A DNA stretch of 64,000 nt, taken from assembly GCA_004026145.2 (NCBI GenBank), contig CP034994.1:12504009-12568008 (forward strand). The letters run 5' to 3'. Each line of letters begins with the position of its first letter. Position 1 is the stretch's first letter. The DNA is from Takifugu bimaculatus (lineage: Eukaryota > Chordata > Actinopteri > Tetraodontiformes > Tetraodontidae). The notes beneath the pieces were generated by a model that ran no database searches, was not told the origin of the DNA, and saw only the letters and a list, made by a program, of their open reading frames with translations. The position numbers were made by a program, and so were the translations under genes. This document shows, piece after piece, positions 33,882 to 45,358 of this stretch.

Positions 33882-35394
33882 TACTGTTAACTGGTGACTT
33901 CAATCATGCTTATCTGTCCTCCACTCTCCCTACCTTCATCCAGTATGTGAAATGCCACACAAGAGACAATAAAACTTTGCATTTAATGTACGTGACCACC
34001 AAGCATGCATACTCCTCCCCACCCCTCCCTCCACTGGGCCGTTCTGATCACAACCTGGTTTTTCTGTCCACTGCATGTAGTGAATAAACAACCACCCAAG
34101 AGATATGTAAGGAGCTGGTCTGAGGAGACCAGCATGGCACTGAGGGACCGCTTCGACACCACAGACTGGGATGTGTTATGTGAACCTCACGGTGAGGACA
34201 TCGACGACCTCACGACCTGCATCACGGACTACATTAACTTCTGTGTGAAAAATACTGTGCCTACCAGGAAGGTTCGGTGTTTCCCCAAAAACAAACCCTG
34301 GGTGACCCCTGAACTAAAAGCCCTGCTGAATGAGAAGAAGAGGGTTTTTAAATCTGGGGACAAGGAGGAGCTGAGGAGTCCAGGAAGGAGCTGAGAAGGG
34401 GGATAAGGAGAGGCAAGGACAGCTACAGGAGGAAGCTGGAGGAGCGCCTCAAGGGGAGCAACGCCAGAGAAGTCTGGAGAGGTCCTAAAAACCATCTCAG
34501 GCCACACAAAGGACAGTGGGAGGGGCCCTTAATCTGGGGGCCAGGACTGGGCAAATGAGTGGAATTTCTTCTTCAACAGATTCAACTGTGCTGCCCCTCC
34601 CCCTCCCCCTCCCTCTCCCACTCACCAAAGCCCAGACCTGACTGTGCTGTCACATCACCATTCCCCCTCTCCCCCCGTAACACCTCCGGCACCAGCAGCT
34701 CTCTCCTCACACCACGCCACCTCCCTCCACCCCCTGCCGGATCAACCCTCACACTCCAACCCCTGTCCTCACTCACCAGGAGTCAGACCTCACCTCTCCA
34801 TAACAGCTGATCAGGTGAGGAAGGAGCTGAGGAGGACCAAGACGAGGAAAGCTGCTGGCCCTGATGGAGTACTCCTGCATATCTTTAACCTGAACCTCAG
34901 TCTGGAGAGAGTTCCACTCCTGCGGAAAACATCATGTGTGGTTCCGTTTCCTAAGACTGCGCACGCCAGGGAGCCCAACCACTTCCGGCCAGGGGCTTTA
35001 ACCTCTCACCTGATGAAGACCATGGAAAGGATCGTTCTCACCCACCTCCGACAGCTGGTGGACGGCAAGATGGACCCTCTGCAGTTTGCATATCTACCGG
35101 GCATTGGTGTGGGTGACACTGTCACCTCACTGCTGCACTGGTCACTTTTTTTCTGCACTACTTAATCATAGTACCTCTGGAATCTTTTATTTGCACATTC
35201 ATTTTTTTATATATGGTCTAATATTCCCTTCTGTATATAATTTCCCCTCTGTATATAATGTATAATGTACATAGTAATGTGCATAACAAAAAAGTTTTTT
35301 TTCTTTAGTGTTATATCACTGGCTACTTCTGTAACATGTGAATTTCCCTGATGTGGGATCAATAAAGTTTTATCTTATCTTATCTTACCGTATT
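33882..35394 (+). mobile_element. L2/CR1-group LINE, 5'-truncated and internally deleted
   Basis: Pieces of one ORF2 in order: endonuclease end (LLTGDFNHAYLS, then GRSDHNLVFLS) at 33882-34083; linker (RDRFDTTDWDVLCEPHGEDI, KPWVTPELKALLNEKKR) at 34085-34394; RT start (RKAAGPDG, NHFRPGALTSHLMKTMERIV, DPLQFAYLPGIGV) at 34815-35165. A stop at 34084 and other frame changes break it. The catalytic RT half is deleted and the sequence passes straight to a 3' end with AATAAAG followed by a short TTATC repeat, the microsatellite-like tail of this LINE group. It is defective. Confidence 0.7.
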
Positions 35395-35870
35395 TTCACG
35401 ACCATAAGGCGCACTGTATTAAAAGGTGCAGTCTCAGTTATGGGTGCTATTTCTGTATTTAAAACATACAAAAGGTGCACCGTATTATTAGGCGCATTCT
35501 GAAACATACAGTAAAAAATGACAACGGAAGTGAAACAGTGAGTTTCGACACATTTATTGAACAAAATATTAATTCTTCCACCACAAAACCATCAAAGTTT
35601 TCGTCTTCTGAATCCGAATTAAACAGCTGCACTATTTCAATGTCCAACATCCCAAATTCCTCTTCTTAATCATCTGAATCGGACTCACCGACCGGTTCGG
35701 GTTCAGCGTTGATTTTTGAAAGCTGTTACAATACATGAAGATGGTATCATAGCCCATGCGTCTACAATCCACCCGCATATGGTGGCATAACTTGCTGCCT
35801 CATAGTCTTTGTGAAGGAGTGTTTGCCTTCCGTCATCCAGCGCTCTGTCTGTTTCCGTGGCAGCCGAGAA
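35395..35870 (-). mobile_element. pogo-like DNA transposon relic (transposase C-terminus and end)
   Basis: Plus-strand 35395-35500 has the repeated GGCGCA/AAGGTGCA motif (ATAAGGCGCACTGTATT, TTATTAGGCGCATTC) seen at the ends of a widespread vertebrate DNA transposon family. On the minus strand, ERWMTEGKHSFTKT and QLFNSDSEDENFDGF resemble the C-terminal region and acidic tail of pogo-type transposases. The DDE core is absent. The assignment rests on recalled resemblance. Confidence 0.4.
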
Positions 35871-36480
35871 CCAGCTGACAGAAGTCTGAACATTGAAGTG
35901 TACAAAAAGAGCATGGAGCAGTATCTTTTGACTCCCGTGACACTCTACAACACAAGCTATATGTTATTCAAATCCTGAACCCCCGGACACAGATGGTACC
36001 TTCGATGGTTGAGGGGAAGGAGAAGGAAAAGTACAACATCAGGGAATCTTTGCAAATATGTGGTTATCCTGGTTGGGCCTTTCTAAAATCTACAAAGAAG
36101 AACTGGAGAGAGATAAACAGAAATGCAGCACTACATAGCAGGTACATCAGAACATCTCAACATCCCCTTTTATCTTAAACCTGGAAACACAGAGACTGGT
36201 CCACCTCGAGGACAAAACTTCCAGGCATAAACAACATAACGGGATTTTGATTGACAATAATGCAAATTACCACCAATGACCACTAACAGCAGCACTCAGT
36301 AAACCAGCACAGCATACGTAACTCTGGGGCTCCCACCAGTTAATTTGGAACTGAAGAAGCCGTTTGGCTAAGAGGTGAAACATCTTCAAAAGCCTAAAGG
36401 AAGACCAGTTGAATTTTCTTAAGCCAAGAATTCCCTGTGGCCTGGATGACTGAGAACATCCATGGACATGAGTCTGGATG
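35871..36480 (+). mobile_element. Penelope-like 3' region (unit 1 of the tandem block)
   Basis: Reads CTGACAGAAGTCTGAACATT and the frame 35993-36175 with MVEGKEKEKYNIRES and CGYPGWAFLKS. It ends with GAAGAAGCCGTTTGGCTAAG, AGGTGAAACATCTTC and a tail matching the 3' region of fish Penelope-like elements. It is the equivalent of 58610-59190 beside SAMHD1-D. The second unit is 37371-37980. Confidence 0.6.
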
Positions 36481-36697
36481 TGTTACGAGAGTGTTGTCTC
36501 ATGGACCCGAGAGCAGGCAAGGACACAGTGGTAAAAAGTCCAAATGAGTTTTATTGACTGGGGAAAACACAAGGAAGTCAGAGGCAGTCCTCCTGGACTG
36601 CAGGAAACTTGGGAGTCTGGTTCGGCACTTCACAGCTCCAACAGTGAGTCCTCAGACAGAAGCAGTCCTCCTGGACTGCAGAGAACTCAGGAGCCGG
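36481..36697 (-). mobile_element. LTR-like fragment in tandem unit 1
   Basis: Begins TGTTACGAGAG on the plus strand. Minus-strand CAATAAAACTC near 36548 looks like a polyadenylation signal. It contains two copies of the hairpin-forming CAGTCCTCCTGGACTG. It is cut at about 36697 by L2 sequence. Confidence 0.4.
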
Positions 36698-37031
36698 GTC
36701 TGAGGAGACCAGCATGGCACTGAGGGACTGCTTCGACACCACAGACTGGGATGTGTTATGTGAACCTCACGGGGAGGACATCGACGACCTGACGACCTGC
36801 ATCACGGACTACATTAACTTCTGTGTGGAAAATATTGTGCCTACCAGGAAGGTTCGGTGTTTCCACAAAAACAAACCCTGGGTGACCCCTGAACTAAAAG
36901 CCCTGCTGAATGAGAAGAAGAGGGTTTTTAAATCTAGTGACAAGAAGGAGCTGAGAAGGGGGATAAGGAGCGCACAGATTATCGAGGAGCTGAGGAGAGT
37001 CCAGAAGGAGCTGAGAAGGGGGATAAGGAGC
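36698..37031 (+). mobile_element. L2-like ORF2 linker fragment (unit 1)
   Basis: Same segment as 34118-34400 (RDCFDTTDWDVLCEPHGEDI, KPWVTPELKALLNEKKR), followed by short direct repeats of AAGGAGCTGAGAAGGGGGAT that duplicate part of the linker. It then joins the pogo-like tail at 37032. The second unit is 38198-38531. Confidence 0.6.
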
Positions 37032-37370
37032 GAAACAGTGAGTTTCAACACATTTATTGAACAAAATATTCATTCTTCCGCCACAAAACCATCAAAGTTT
37101 TCATCTTCTGAATCTGAATTAAACAGCTGCACTATTTCAATGTCCAACATCTCGAATTCCTCTTCTTAATCATCTGAATCGGACTCACCGACCGGTTCCG
37201 GTTCAGCGTTGATTTTTGAAAGCTGTTGCAATACATGAAGATGGTATCATAGTCCATGCGTCTACAATCCACCCGCATATGGTGGCATAACTTGCTGCCT
37301 CATAGTCTTTGTGAAGGAGTGTTTGCCTTCAGTCATCCAGCGCTCTGTCTGTTTCCGTGGCAGCCGAGAA

Positions 37371-37980
37371 CCAGCTGACAGAAGTCTGAACATTGAAGTG
37401 TACAAAAAGAGCATGGAGCAGTATCTTTTGACTCCCGTGACACTCTACAACACAAGCTATATGTTATTCAAATCCTGAACCCCCGGACACAGATGGTACC
37501 TTCGATGGTTGAGGGGAAGGAGAAGGAAAAGTACAACATCAGGGAATCTTTGCAAATATGTGGTTATCCTGGTTGGGCCTTTCTAAAATCTACAAAGAAG
37601 AACTGGAGAGAGATAAACAGAAATGCAGCACTACATAGCAGGTACATCAGAACATCTCAACATCCCCTTTTATCTTAAACCTGGAAACACAGAGACTGGT
37701 CCACCTCGAGGACAAAACTTCCAGGCATAAACAACATAACGGGATTTTGATTGACAATAATGCAAATTACCACCAATGACCACTAACAGCAGCACTCAGT
37801 AAACCAGCACAGCATACGTAACTCTGGGGCTCCCACCAGTTAATTTGGAACTGAAGAAGCCGTTTGGCTAAGAGGTGAAACATCTTCAAAAACCTAAAGG
37901 AAGATCAGTTGAATTTTCTTAAGCCAAGAATTCCCTGTGGCCTGGATGACTGAGAACATCCATGGACATGAGTCTGGATG
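37371..37980 (+). mobile_element. Penelope-like 3' region (unit 2 of the tandem block)
   Basis: Copy of 35871-36480, offset by exactly 1500 bp. The frame 37493-37675 has the same CGYPGWAFLKS block. Confidence 0.6.
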
Positions 37981-38579
37981 TGTTACGAGAGTGTTGTCTC
38001 ATGGACCCGAGAGCAGGCAAGGACACAGTGGTAAAAAGTCCAAATGAGTTTTATTGACTGGGGAAAACACAAGGAAGTCAGAGGCAGTCCTCCTGGACTG
38101 CAGGAAACTTGGGAGTCCGGTTCGGCACTTCACAGCTCCAACAGTGAGTCCTCAGACAGAAGCAGTCCTCCTGGACTGCAGAGAACTCAGGAGCCGGGTC
38201 TGAGGAGACCAGCATGGCACTGAGGGACTGCTTCGACACCACAGACTGGGATGTGTTATGTGAACCTCACGGGGAGGACATCGACGACCTGACGACCTGC
38301 ATCACGGACTACATTAACTTCTGTGTGGAAAATATTGTGCCTACCAGGAAGGTTCGGTGTTTCCACAAAAACAAACCCTGGGTGACCCCTGAACTAAAAG
38401 CCCTGCTGAATGAGAAGAAGAGGGTTTTTAAATCTAGTGACAAGAAGGAGCTGAGAAGGGGGATAAGGAGCGCACAGATTATCGAGGAGCTGAGGAGAGT
38501 CCAGAAGGAGCTGAGAAGGGGGATAAGGAGCGAAACAGTGAGTTTCGACACATTTATTGAACAAAATATTCATCCCTTC

Positions 38580-38930
38580 ACAGGTCTACCGGTGAGTCCT
38601 CCATCAGAAGCAGTCCCCCTGGACTGCGGAGAACTCGGGGGTCCGGCGTGGCACACTCGCCGGTCCAGCAAACGGCATGAAGACCCCAAACGTGCCCAAG
38701 AGACACAGAAGACAGAAGCAGTCCTCCTGGACTGCCGAGGGAACACCGGAACCGATGCAGCCCCCCAGGACTGCATAGCACCCGGGAACAGAAACAGCCC
38801 TCCAGAAAACAGGAAAGTCCCTCCAGGGCACAGGAAACTCGGGAACATGAGCGGCCCTCTGGGACACAGGAAACTCGGGAACAGGAGCGGCCCTCCAAAA
38901 CCGCAGAACACCAACACACGACGAGGAAAG
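38580..38930. repeat. Minisatellite with hairpin-forming monomers
   Basis: Degenerate tandem of about 30-60 bp units built around CAGTCCTCCTGGACTGC, whose two halves pair (CAGTCC/GGACTG), and GAAACTCGGGAAC. Single monomers also occur at 36585-36602, 36664-36682, 38085-38102 and 38164-38182. The 246-codon frame that crosses it (38214-38954) is an L2 linker fused to translated repeat and is not a gene. Confidence 0.6.
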
Positions 38931-38937
38931 CCAAAAC

Positions 38938-39875
38938 TAGTGATGGGTAAATGATACCGAGGCTTCGGAGCTTGTGTCACTCTTCCTGAAGCGGAGTGAT
39001 TCGAAACGCTGTGTCGGAGCTTGTATCAAACCACTAGTGTCACGTGACCGATGACGTTCGAAGCTTCGAACATCATCGCTGTTTCGCTTCGCGCTTCATT
39101 GTTTCAAAATGTTTTGAAGCCTTTCATTGGCTCATGGCGTTTCAATACATTCTGATCCAATGACAGCTGGACAGGTGCGACAGATTTGAATGATTTGATG
39201 GCATACCAGCTATATAAGATGCATTATTTTGCTTCAAAATTGTTGAGTTGTGAGGAGGTGAGGAGTGAGAGTATTTTGGCAAGTTTCATGGCGAGCACCA
39301 CCAATAAGCGACGTTCTAGAGTTTGTGAGACAAATAACTTTTCTGCTTCTGTGAATAATCATTCCAAATAAAACATATGACAAATGACAAACCATTATCT
39401 TTAAAGGTTTTCCTTAAAAACACTTTACACAAACAAAAACAATGTTCATTTGCAAAGTAGGAAGGATCTCTAATCCTGTTGGGGACTTTTAGTACAGTTT
39501 TTAAATAAATCTCAAAGTGTTCAACAAACCCTTAACCAACACTGAACCCTTAATATAATTTGCATTTATTCTTTAGGTTAATCTTGAATGTGTTTTAGAG
39601 TAAGGGGGAGAGTATCTGCATGTTTTATTGTAATGACAATATAATCATTATTTGGTATGAATGAACAAAACACCTGGATGACCACACAATGAGCTTGTAT
39701 TGGTGTCATGGGATTGAAACAGTGCCAGTGCTTCAGTCGTGCTCTTTAGAGGTTGCTATAGCTTCAGTTGTCCACCAGATGCCACCATCACTGAAGTCTT
39801 GAAGCTTTGAATCTTGTTCGACACAATTGTTAGGAAAGCCTCAGTGCTTCGTGAGGCTTCACTTGCCCACCACTA
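38938..39875 (+). mobile_element. Non-autonomous hAT element with 8-bp target duplication
   Basis: Ends are TAGTGATGGGTAAATGA and its imperfect complement (CTTGCCCACCACTA). GCCAAAAC lies on both sides (38930-38937 and 39876-39883). 938 bp with no transposase core. The small frame 39186-39368 (FASTTNKRRSRVCE-like) is probably incidental. A left-truncated relative is at 21472-22158. Near both ends it contains several AAGCTTCGA/TTCGAAGC-type inverted words that could fold. Confidence 0.75.
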
Positions 39876-40300
39876 GCCAAAACTCACCAACATGCGACAA
39901 GAGAACCCGAACAAACACCCTCCACACGACGAAGGAAGACGAACAAACACCCTGGCACTGACAGGCAGGCACAACCTGCTTAAATAGGTGGCAAGATGTA
40001 AATTGCCTACAGGTGTGCCTGCCTGCAGTGCAAGCTGCCACCAATTGTGCTCCACACCACCCGCTGCAGGACAAAGCCAGACACAACCCAGAACCCCAAC
40101 AGTTTGTGCTGTATGTGTGCGCTGGGGTGACCTGGTGAATTATAAATAAATAAACACAATTATGGATATTTATGCAGTACTTACTCTCTAAACAAACCCT
40201 TTTGCTCGGAAGATTAAGATTACACCAGTTAGATTATTTCCTATTGCTGAGATTCCACTGGAAAAACCAGCATTAGCCTTTGCACCTCAGCAGGATTGGA

Positions 40301-40809
40301 TGTGGTAAATTTCTTCTGATGATAGTCCAGATGTGCTGATGAAAAAGGAATCTTCGTAGACACCGACTTGGTTATGAGAGATGTTTATTGGAGAGAACAG
40401 TCAGGTATTAATCGGACGCTGCAGCTTGTCCGAGGGAGGTTTCGTGGTCCCGATGGGGAAGATCTCCGAAGTGCTTTGTTCGGTAGACCCTTATATATGG
40501 TCAAGTAAACACATTCCTTTCTTGTGACCTCGTGACACAATATAACCAACCATATGGTATAGAGTCCAGTCTGTTAGACGAGAACCCAAGAACCTGTGGA
40601 CCCCTGTACTCCTTCACGGCAATTCCCCATAGGGAAAAACAAGACATTAATCACGAGCACAGAAAAACATAGGTGACAGGACACAGATGGAACATATTTG
40701 AGATGGTGCCAGGATGGCTGAAAAAGAAGATAAGGTCTCCAACACTAAGATCCTCAAAGGTCAAAAGTCAGGATCTGCTAGGGACAATACACATTCTTCA
40801 GACACTACA
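40301..40809 (-). mobile_element. Solo LTR with 4-bp target duplication
   Basis: 509 bp with ends TG/CA and TGGA on both sides (40297-40300 and 40810-40813). The paralogous site at about 22556-22566 is empty (GGATTGGACAAAAAG). Read on the minus strand, a TATA box (CATATATAAGGG near 40490) precedes AATAAA (near 40390) and the end at 40301. A piece of the same LTR (about 40727-40790) recurs at 42425-42486. Confidence 0.75.
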
Positions 40810-41089
40810 TGGACAAGAAGAATGAGGGAAAGGGCTTCATGAAAATTAAAATTTGTGAGTAAAAATAGAGTGAGCACCTGTGTTGGATTGCAGTGCCTTC
40901 CTCATGCGGGCTGAGGCTTGCACCACCCCATCCAAAACACCTTTTGTTTTTTAACCTGCCTGTTCAGCTGTTTAAGGTAGCATCAGGAGAAACAAGTGAG
41001 GTTTTCAAGTTAGACATTGTGCCTCCACTGTGCAGGAATACACCAATCCATTCTGTGGAGCAGTTGCAGAATTATTTAAATTTGGTTCC

Positions 41090-41638
41090 CAACACACTCA
41101 ACCTGATCATCTGCTCAGGCAACTGCACAACAGAGAAATTTTTTTGATTTTCCCCAACTAAACACAGGACGTCTCTCACTCCCCAGATGTCTTCAAATGT
41201 ATTAATTTCTTCTTTCAGTTCATAGAAATTAAATAAAGATTCCATGGTCGTCCATATGGATAACCCTCCCCCAACCCAAGAGAGCACCTCTGTGGCTCTG
41301 TAGAAATGTTTATAAAAGTCTGTGGGCAATCCATCCAGCCCTGGAGGTGGACCAGAAGCCATGGGTCCCACCGCAGCAGTGAGTTCCTTCAAGGAGATGT
41401 TAGCGTCCAGGGTAGGCTGGTCCATGTGGCTCAGCCGAGGAAGTCCCTGCAGGAGCGCGTCCTCCCTCTTACAGTCCTCCGCCCTGTAGAGGGCGCCGTA
41501 GAAGTCCACAGCGTGCCTCCTCATCACACCCTGGTCAGATGTCATTGTCCCATCAGGCAGGCGGAGACAGAGCATCCGTTTGGTGTGCGTCGTTATTGTC
41601 AGCAACCTGTTTGGAGCTCTCAGCATGTTTTGACCTTT
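41090..41638 (-). pseudogene. Tx1-type ORF2 fragment around the RT start, internally deleted
   Basis: Frame 41626-41072 with LRLPDGTMTSDQGVMRRHAVDFYGALYRAED, GLPRLSHMDQPTLD and LKELTAAVGPMASGPPPGLDGLPTDFYKHFY, the segment leading into reverse transcriptase of Tx1-type LINEs. It then jumps to a C-terminal part (TFEDIWGVRDVLCLVGEN). The catalytic RT is missing. It has no counterpart in the 22-27 kb block. Confidence 0.65.
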
Positions 41639-41877
41639 TTCGCCCCAGTATCTTTCTCGTTGCCATCATATGTTTCTTTAGACGGTACCGTTTCCCTTTC
41701 ATTGAGGTCGACTCCCACAGCCTTCTGTATTGTCAGTGCACTTTTCAAAAACTTTTCCGGATCTGGGAAATAATCAGCCACCTTCACAGACTGGCCGAAG
41801 GTTTCATCCAGGAAGCTTATAACGTCTTCCAGGGTGTACAGGTCCCCACCAAGTGACTGGGAGTATGCTACAGACAC
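41639..41877 (-). pseudogene. Tx1-type ORF1 C-terminal fragment
   Basis: Frame 41877-41620 with LYTLEDVISFLDETFGQSVKV, DYFPDPEKFLKSA and a lysine-rich tail. It is the C-terminal ORF1 module of the same family as 26824-27024, but a different member (FLDETFG block present). It is joined directly to ORF2 sequence at about 41638. Confidence 0.5.
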
Positions 41878-41939
41878 ACAGACGAGTCAGACTCCATCTC
41901 CTCCTCCCCTCCCTCATCAACACTCCGCATCTCTACTGG

Positions 41940-42500
41940 CTGATCAGTGAGCTGCACACCATGAAGAGAATTCTGTTTATCTTGTTATCGTGTGTTCTAT
42001 CATATATTCCTGTTTTCTGTTAGAAGTACTTTAGAAATTAGGAATGGTAGAATCTTTAGTAAGTGTAATAAAGGTCAGTTGACCCTTCCTTGACATGATT
42101 GTTGTTTAGATAGTTGTCATCAGCAGGAGACAGACGGGAAGTGTTAAACCCCCATCGTAAAACTTGACAGCATAGTTTACTGGTGTTGATAAGTTCCTCT
42201 GCAAGAAGGTGAACGAGGTCATCCAAGCAGAAGGACTGGACTGAATTAGCATCAATAATTTACATATGTGTTTCTATAAAAGACTAGGTCAAGGGATAGT
42301 TAGGTTGTCAGACTTCATGTCCTGGCAATTGACTCGTTTGATTGTAGGGTTACGAACTGGCCCAGAGCTCTGTAATATTTGTATCTTGAATTGGTTCTAT
42401 TGCTAAATACATTTTGAAATTTCAAAGAAGATAAGGTCTCCAACGCTAAGATCCTCAAAGGTCAAAAGTCAGGATCTGCTAGGGACAGCAGAAATTTTTC
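41940..42500 (+). other. Unassigned LTR-like stretch, no gene
   Basis: No domain-bearing frame. Contains CTATAAAAGACTAGG near 42275 and ends with the LTR piece shared with 40727-40790. May be the remains of another LTR. Confidence 0.3.
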
Positions 42501-42581
42501 TTCTTGAAGTCTTCATTCAAAGAACACGCAGATTAGCAGTGACACATGAGGTATTGCAATCCAACAACCAGCAGCCTGACC

Positions 42582-43532
42582 TTAGTCATCATTGACCCCC
42601 TCAGCTCCGGTCTGCTCCTCCTCCTCCTCCGCTGCTGCTCCTGCCTGCACATTCACTCCCATCTGCTCCTCCTCTACTGCTCCTGCCTGCACATTCACTC
42701 CCATCTGCACCTCCTCTACTGCACCTGTCTGCACATTCACTCCTGTTACTCCTGTCTGCACCTCCTCTGCTGCTCCTTCTCTTCCTGCCCTAAATGCAGC
42801 TAAACATTCACCAGCTCCTCTTTGCTCCTCTACCTGTCCACTAGGACCCCCTCCTGCATCGGCTGCCACCTCGTCAGCACCGCCGCTCGGCGCGGTGACG
42901 CGGCTCGACATAGCTGCCGATGCGAGCGCCCTCATTAGCGGGTTTGTGAGGGCAAGCGACACGCTTGTGTCCCACATCCCCACACTCAAAACATCTCATG
43001 CTCCCAGAGCTAGCACAGACCATAGTAGTGTCCCTCTCCATGTCTCACCCTGAAGGACACGTCTATCGTTTGTGTTGGACAGGTGAGGAACATGAAGCAC
43101 TGCCTCCTGAGTGAGAGCAAGTGCTTCAGTTTGTCGCTCCTGCAGCCCAGACCCACGGTCCTCAGACCACTCGCCACCAACTCACCACACCTGAGATGGT
43201 GACCCGAGTCGAGGCGCAGTGAGCGGGGACACCTGCAGGTACGGACCATTCACAGTCACCCCCCTCCCCACCAACTCAGCCACCAGTCGCTCCTCTTTCA
43301 CAAAAACCACCACTCTTCTGTTCATCCTGGAGGCGTAGGACAGGTTAGCGTGTCCTACCCGGTCTCCTATGGCCAGGAGAACCTCCTCCACCAACACAGA
43401 CGGGTCAGGTTGAACCCGATTCCCGTGTCGGATTGAAAGAGACAGCGTCACTGAGGACGCCTTCCCCGCCGTAAAACACGACGAAACCTCCGCCAAAACT
43501 GCACTAAACCCCCCCGATGAAAGTGCAGACAC
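42582..43532 (-). pseudogene. Tx1-type L1 ORF1 relic with CCHC knuckle (second block)
   Basis: Duplicate of 22789-23637 with the same frame breaks. The 3' low-complexity part is longer here: five rather than three copies of a 30-45 bp repeat encoding EEVQMGVNVQAGAV-like residues. The zinc knuckle CFECGDVGHKRVAC is at about 42935-42980. No ORF2 follows. Confidence 0.65.
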
Positions 43533-43865
43533 ACCGACAAGGGGAAGTTAGTTGGGGAAAAACACTCAACCTTACAAAAATCACAGCACGCTCTCCAGCA
43601 AGCGGTCAGCGAGAGATTTGATTGATTTTTAAACTCAATTTGTCATTGTTGGTGCACACCCAACGGGGCTCAGTATATCTCTTCCCTAAATCTCAACAAC
43701 GCCAGGCCCAGAATTCCACCTGGAGAATTATTATCAAGGCCGAAGAAGTGTTTTCTAGTGAGGGGAAGAGACTGGTCCAATGTACAAAATTAATACTTTT
43801 ATTACCGGATATCCTCTGACAATTGCCAAAATACACTCAAGCACCCATTCACACACTCAACATGC

Positions 43866-44312
43866 TGTTGTGGACAGTCAAGGAGGCCAGGACCCAGATG
43901 CAGAGTAAAAGTAAAAAAGTTTATTGATAACAAAATGCAGGGCCAAGCACAAAGGAATCAATCAAAGTAGCAACAAACTCTTAGCAAAGTAACAACGAAA
44001 ACTAATAATCACCACAAAGGGGACAAAAACCGTTGAGAAAAGTTCAAAAGTAAAGCAGTGACGAGGCACTGGTACAACTCACGGCACTAGAAACAGGCAC
44101 GGGAAAACTCGAGGCGAAAACTGGAGGTATCACAGGGTTAGAGCTAGATGCTGCAGCGAAGACAACAATCCGGCCCCGGAGGCAAAGAGAGGAGAGCTTA
44201 AGTAGCCGCCGAGTTAAGGTGCGCCAGAGGCTCAGCGCTCATCAGAGTCCGGCCCGCCCCTGCCTGCCGATCCTGCAGGTGGGGGAGGAGGCGAGAAACC
44301 CGACCCACAACA
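43866..44312 (-). mobile_element. Solo LTR-like insertion absent from the first block
   Basis: 447 bp from TGTTGTGG to CCACAACA, replacing sequence present at about 23960-24020. On the minus strand it has a TATA-like GCTACTTAAGC near 44200 and AATAAACTTT near 43920, then the end at 43866. No clean target duplication is seen (CATGC versus CTATC), and about 40 bp of flank was lost. Confidence 0.5.
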
Positions 44313-45330
44313 CTATCTTTAAAATCTGCGCCACACAGGGTAGGATCTGTACTAATTAGAAAATAACATACACAATAATAGAACCCAAATAAACATACAA
44401 AAATAACCCACACGAACAAAGAGCACACTTAGTCAAACCCAAATAAACATGCAAAAATAACCCACAGAATAAACAATGAACATCATGAAGCAACCCCAAA
44501 TCCCTCCCCCCGCAAACGAAACGTTAAACCAAATAAAGGCGATCCTAGTCTTCCTAGAGGTGCAGTTCAGTCACACACTCGCACTTTTAGATTTGGACCC
44601 CACACGATGATACCTCTCAGAGGTAGACAGGAGTGACGCAAAGTTGGGACCATGCGCGATGAACCCAATGCGGAGGGCAAAACAGCAGCCGGCCAACAGC
44701 AACGGGAGGAAAGCGCACTAGAGCCGGCACCTGTAACAATTTCTCTTGTTAAGAAAGAAAGCAATTTAGGTTCCTGACAATAATTCCCCATATGGTGGCG
44801 CTAAAGGCAGCCGCTACATACCGTCAGGTAAAGGAAAAGAGTCTCTGAAGTGGAGACGCACACCGAGCCACTATAGCGTTCCCGCTAACAGGGCTAAACA
44901 GCTGAAGCACCAAAGGCAAAGCACCAAGGCCAACCGTAAGGCACCCAAGGCTCCCCAGCTCTGATGACGGAGCAGACCCAGATGCGTATGGAATAGCACA
45001 GCCCCACCGCACAGCAATCCAATAAGGACCAAGTGAGCTGTGGCGTGGCACCTGAAAGCTCAACAACAAGAAAGAGCAGCCCACGCAGCACAGTCTCCTT
45101 TTTAAGGAGAACGCCACAGCTGCAACTGCCCCAACAATTAAGGTGGTGGGCAGGGCACGAACTCCATGCTGCCACAATCGCAAAAAACATGATCCAAAAC
45201 AAACAGAAAACTAACATTCAGTTGAGGAGGAATCCAAAGACCAGCTCCTCCTCCACCAGACAGAGTTCATCATTTAGGCACCATGCGCTCTTAAACCCCT
45301 CAATATTGTTCATTGCTCAGTAAAAATTAA
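44313..45330. other. Unassigned repeat-derived sequence, no gene supported
   Basis: Duplicate of about 24010-24910 with an extra partial repeat of AATAAACAT...CAAAAATAACCCAC at 44385-44465. The frames are not domain-bearing. Confidence 0.35.
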
Positions 45331-45358
45331 ACAGAGGGACAGAGGGAACGTGTGTGGC

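Larger units (their letters stand above)
35532..38573. repeat. Tandem duplication of a 1500-bp composite repeat block
   Basis: 35532-37031 and 37032-38531 align with a constant offset of exactly 1500 bp and only scattered substitutions. A third copy starts at 38532 and ends by 38573. Each unit contains, in order, a pogo-like tail, a Penelope 3' region, an LTR start with a minisatellite, and an L2 linker fragment. The absence of indels over 1500 bp indicates a recent event. Confidence 0.85.
37981..40101 (-). mobile_element. Large LTR-like unit with internal minisatellite, interrupted by L2 fragment and hAT
   Basis: On the minus strand it runs from TGTTGGGG (40101) to CGTAACA (37981), giving TG...CA ends. 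There is a TATA-like CTATTTAAG near 39985 and CAATAAAAC near 38050. The middle (38574-38929) is an expanded minisatellite. A hAT element with its own target duplication sits at 38938-39875, and the junction with the tandem block near 38198-38573 replaces part of the unit. The LTR identity is inferred from ends and signals only. No gag/pol is present. Confidence 0.4.

Noticed and set aside
38214..38954. 246-residue frame that looks like a novel Pro/Gly-rich protein
   Set aside because: The first half is an L2 linker fragment and the second half is translated minisatellite, so it is a chance fusion.
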